From assembly GCA_963922205.1 (NCBI GenBank), contig CAWUHX010000012.1, positions 1,302,001 through 1,366,000 of the forward strand: DNA of 64,000 bases. The letters are read 5' to 3'. The position numbers were made by a program, and so were the translations under genes. The notes beneath the pieces were generated by a model. The model saw only the letters and a program-made list of their open reading frames with translations. It searched no databases and was not told the origin of the DNA. This DNA comes from Romanomermis culicivorax. Lineage: Eukaryota > Nematoda > Enoplea > Mermithida > Mermithidae. Shown here in pieces: positions 61,301 to 64,000 of the stretch (its first letter is position 1; the number at the start of each line of letters is the position of its first letter).

Positions 61301-63070
61301 CCGACCCATCAACGGGCCAAGAGAGGAGTCTAGCCCTGCCCATAAAAGCCTATCGTGTCCAAAAAATAATACTACATGATTGAAAATTCGAACAATGAAA
61401 AAAGGCATCATAGAATCATAGCCAGTAAAAAATTACTGCAAAAGATATCAGATCATCAAGTTTTCAGGATTGATTCTTTGAAGCAAATCTGTTACAATGT
61501 CTCCTATTCAAACTGCATTCACCACTAGTAGTGCATAAAGCTGGAATCGATATAATTCTTCATGGAGCAGTTGCCACTTTGGGAAAATTATTTGATTCTC
61601 TCCTTCCACCAATGCAAAGTATCATCATTTTTTTTTCGATAGTCAGGGTACAAATATTTCTCCAATTCACTAACATGGACAATGGTTTCTCCTGCAGCTG
61701 AGTACATTTTGAACATCTCAACTTTCCGTATCAGTTTTACTAAGATCTCGAACAAACCTATGAGTCTTCGGATTCCTAGAATAGCATGGATAACTTTTTA
61801 TATTTAGGTTTCAATTATGCTGTTTTATGAAAGTTCTTAATTTTGAACACTGAGCGTGCAGAAAATCAAATTGCAATTGTTGCAATCTCCACCATGATAA
61901 CCACTATACTTATCGATCATTGAATGAAAACATATTAAAACTAAAGGCAGTGTTGGCAATCTTGTTGCTGCAGCTGCATCCAAAAAATGAGAAAAGAAGG
62001 TAATTGTCCCTGTAAGAAAGTTTTTGTCACTATCATGCATGTGATGCTGCAGATTTGTTTCCAATGATCTCGATGATGAGCTGTAAATTTGAGATGTTAG
62101 TCTATTATCATTGAGAACGGAAGAAGGAATAGTAAAGCGATTGTCAGCACACCTAAAAACAAGGCATCTTCCATTTGACCTCGAAAAACATGACACAAGT
62201 GAAAACAGAATCGTTAAATTGATTTATTCAGTTGTACAACAAAAACTGTTGCGTCTAAAACTGGCATTAAGTTGAATAGCACAACAAATTTCAAATTTGA
62301 GAAACGTCATATGATGATGTCTAAATTTTTCAGATGAAGCTTGAAAGTCTGCCAAATCGATAAACTCAGTTTTGTCTTACATAAAAAAACAACAAATACT
62401 GGAGGAAGATTGAATTGAAATTGAAAATTTCGATAGGGAGTACCTGTTGACTGTCTTATCATGGGTGTGATGCAGGGCACATGGCCAAACCGAATCAAAA
62501 TTTTTATTGAGTAGTGTAGCATAAGTAACTATGTATCTGACCATAAATTAATTTGAAATGTTTATTTACTATTTCCTTGTTTTATGGGGTTTTAGACACT
62601 TTGACCCCTGGGCCTGCCTACAGATTTTTCTCCCCAAACCCAGCCCACCCACGGAGTGGGCTGTGAGCCGCCCATGCAGTCCCCTAATCGACAGATGCTC
62701 AATGACCTACCAGAAATAAAAATTTAAAAAAGAAAAGGCATCGTAGTACGCAATTTAGCAAACAAAAATCTTCCTTTTTCATTAAATTAAGGTTAAATTT
62801 AATGAAAAAATATGAGGAGGACAATAATAGTGAATTACAAAGGATGTGCGAATTCAAACAAATAACTATAACATCAAAATCCAAATTTTCATCTTCAGTC
62901 ACCTTTTCCAGAGATAGTCGGCTCCTGACTACAAAATGAGTCGATGTGCGTTTTATGCATTTTAACTGGCAAGACTATTTGCCACTGATCTTCGGTCCGG
63001 TAAACAGGGATAAAATTTTTCCCAACTTATGAATGGCAGCATCAATAGAAACCGCAGTGTTCATCGTTAA
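58346..63070. other. Interior of the 6.2 kb element
   Basis: 58664-58830 is a diverged MITE A. Minus-strand ORFs at 61061-61411 and 61837-62196 have more even amino-acid composition than the background but no motif I recognise; they share strand with the PWWP-like exons and could be further exons or noise. Confidence 0.4.
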
Positions 63071-63435
63071 TTACTGAAATTCAACATCGTTAATTACTGA
63101 AAAAGTTTTAGTAACTGCAACTGCTTTATCTACAGCTTTTCGCAATCGGGAATTGTAATATTTTCTGAAATTTGAACAAAAATCTTTAATCTTACAGTTT
63201 GATACCTGTAATGGTGTAACATTGTACTTTCAAACGTTAAGAGCATTCAGAGTGGATATCATTCCAAAATTACGTGCATAAATATTTCTTTGTGAATCCC
63301 AAGCAAACGACCCAAACTTTACCACCATCGGTTTCACTGAAGTTCCACTCGTTTTTGTCTAATACAACAGCTGGGTAGTATTTGCCGTGATGCTTAGCCC
63401 AGCCCATATAGGGCATTTTGGATAGCTTCCATGAG
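63071..63435 (-). CDS. PWWP-like domain gene fragment, two exons
   Basis: Exon 63435-63274 follows an AATATAG acceptor and encodes SWKLSKMPYMGWAKHHGKYY, then PAVVLDKNEW and GGKVWVVCLGFTKKYLC. GWAK...YYPAVVL...KVWVVCLG is the strand pattern of a PWWP domain (a methyl-lysine/DNA reader of chromatin proteins). Its GTAATT donor leaves a two-base codon remainder that joins exactly to exon 63164-63071 (acceptor ATTTCAG), giving TKYYNSRLRKAVDKAVAVTK and a stop; a basic helix like this commonly follows PWWP domains. Phase agreement and domain logic support a genuine coding remnant. The upstream exons are absent, being replaced by the repeat arm, so it may be a captured or truncated gene. Confidence 0.45.
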
Positions 63436-63574
63436 CTATATTTCAAAATTAAGTAAAATAAATAACATTATGTTGTAAAAACGGCAGTCTGTAATTTTCT
63501 TAGGATTCTAATGGTCTGGGTACTATACTCGGATGTTACCAAGCCTATTTTCGCAATTTTTTTGTGGAGAAGGG

Positions 63575-63790
63575 GTTTTCGACCACGGAGAATTTAATGA
63601 ATGCGATCAAATTATATTGAGTCTAAACAAATGTATTTCTGCGATTTTTGAGGGAAGATGTTTCTGACCATGGGGAATTCAATAGACGCAGACAGTTTAC
63701 ACAAAAAATAGGCATTTGTTTAAACAAAGGTATTTCTGCGATTTTTTGGGTTGAGGAATTCTACACCATGGGGAATTGAATAGATATGGT
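63575..63790. repeat. 98-bp tandem repeats in the right arm
   Basis: Two to three inverted copies of the left-arm unit: GACCATGGGGAATTCAATAG near 63667 and ACCATGGGGAATTGAATAG near 63765, period 98. Confidence 0.85.
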
Positions 63791-63981
63791 CACTTTTCAG
63801 TCTTTACAACGTGTTTTAAGTACTATGCGGTTTACACATATTTTACTTTTACCGAAAGTGAGAATCCGTAGCTTGAATATCTTTTATTGCTTTTTTGACG
63901 TGAAGATGACCAAATTTAGAACTTCAATGTGCTTCTATGAAGGTTTTCGTGCATGGTTGAGGCCCACTAAAAGAGTTGAAC

Positions 63982-64000
63982 TATAGTCTGTTTTTTTCAA
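63982..64000. mobile_element. MITE family A terminus cut by window end
   Basis: TATAGTCTGTTTTTTTCAA; the rest lies outside the window. Confidence 0.7.

Larger units (their letters stand above)
57817..63981. mobile_element. 6.2 kb element with long inverted ends
   Basis: Left end TTCACCTCTTTTTAGTGGGC is inverted at the right as GCCCACTAAAAGAGTTGAA. The match continues for more than 170 bp (AAAACCTTCGTAGAAG, ACATTGAAGTTTTAAATTTG, GGTCATCTTCAC, TAAACCGCATA, AACACGTTGTAAA) and then runs into tandem repeats of about 98 bp on both sides. The interior (58.35-63.57 kb) holds no transposase I recognise, but a PWWP-like coding segment sits near the right arm. Both ends abut family A MITE termini. Confidence 0.8.

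Overview
This is eukaryotic (animal) nuclear DNA: AT-rich, intron-rich and crowded with repeats. I recognise three conserved protein-coding genes, all on the minus strand and in the same transcriptional order. LMO (LIM-only, Beadex-like) comes first, then POLR1C (RNA polymerase I/III subunit AC40), then a class II POU-homeobox gene (POU2F / nubbin / pdm-like). The LMO C-terminus (CEYDYNERL...LKRQ) looks protostome and perhaps arthropod to me, but the species cannot be settled from the sequence. Most long ORFs in the window are not genes; they come from T-rich repeats, minisatellites or intron sequence.

Layout. 1-4.8 kb holds a minisatellite, a fragment of a P-loop ORF and a pyrimidine-rich repeat. 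4.8-14.2 kb is the POU2 gene (six coding exons); its last intron holds a 2.15 kb TIR element with another repeat nested in it. 14.2-20.7 kb lies upstream of POU2 and carries a dense cluster of exact octamer sites (ATGCAAAT), the motif bound by POU2 proteins, plus a fold-back element. 20.7-34.3 kb is POLR1C (eight coding exons, 340 codons, every exon phase consistent); intron 1 holds a decayed hAT transposon with a perfect 8-bp target duplication and intron 4 a short hAT-like element with its own perfect duplication. 35.5-40.9 kb is LMO, with a Harbinger-like element nested by a second one in an intron.

41-64 kb has no gene I can name until the far end. It is upstream of LMO and may hold its 5' exons and regulatory DNA. 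It carries several MITEs, a second fold-back element built from GGCGCC-rich minisatellite arms around a pyrimidine core, a 1.2 kb TIR element, a 1 kb inverted-repeat element and, from 57.8 kb to nearly the window end, a 6.2 kb element with long inverted ends. Inside this last one are two phase-compatible exons encoding a PWWP-like domain.

Functionally, the three genes are a developmental transcription factor, a transcription cofactor and a housekeeping polymerase subunit. They do not form an operon or pathway. The most testable biological link is possible autoregulation of POU2 through the octamer cluster. The repeats are notable for repeated nesting and end-to-end stacking.
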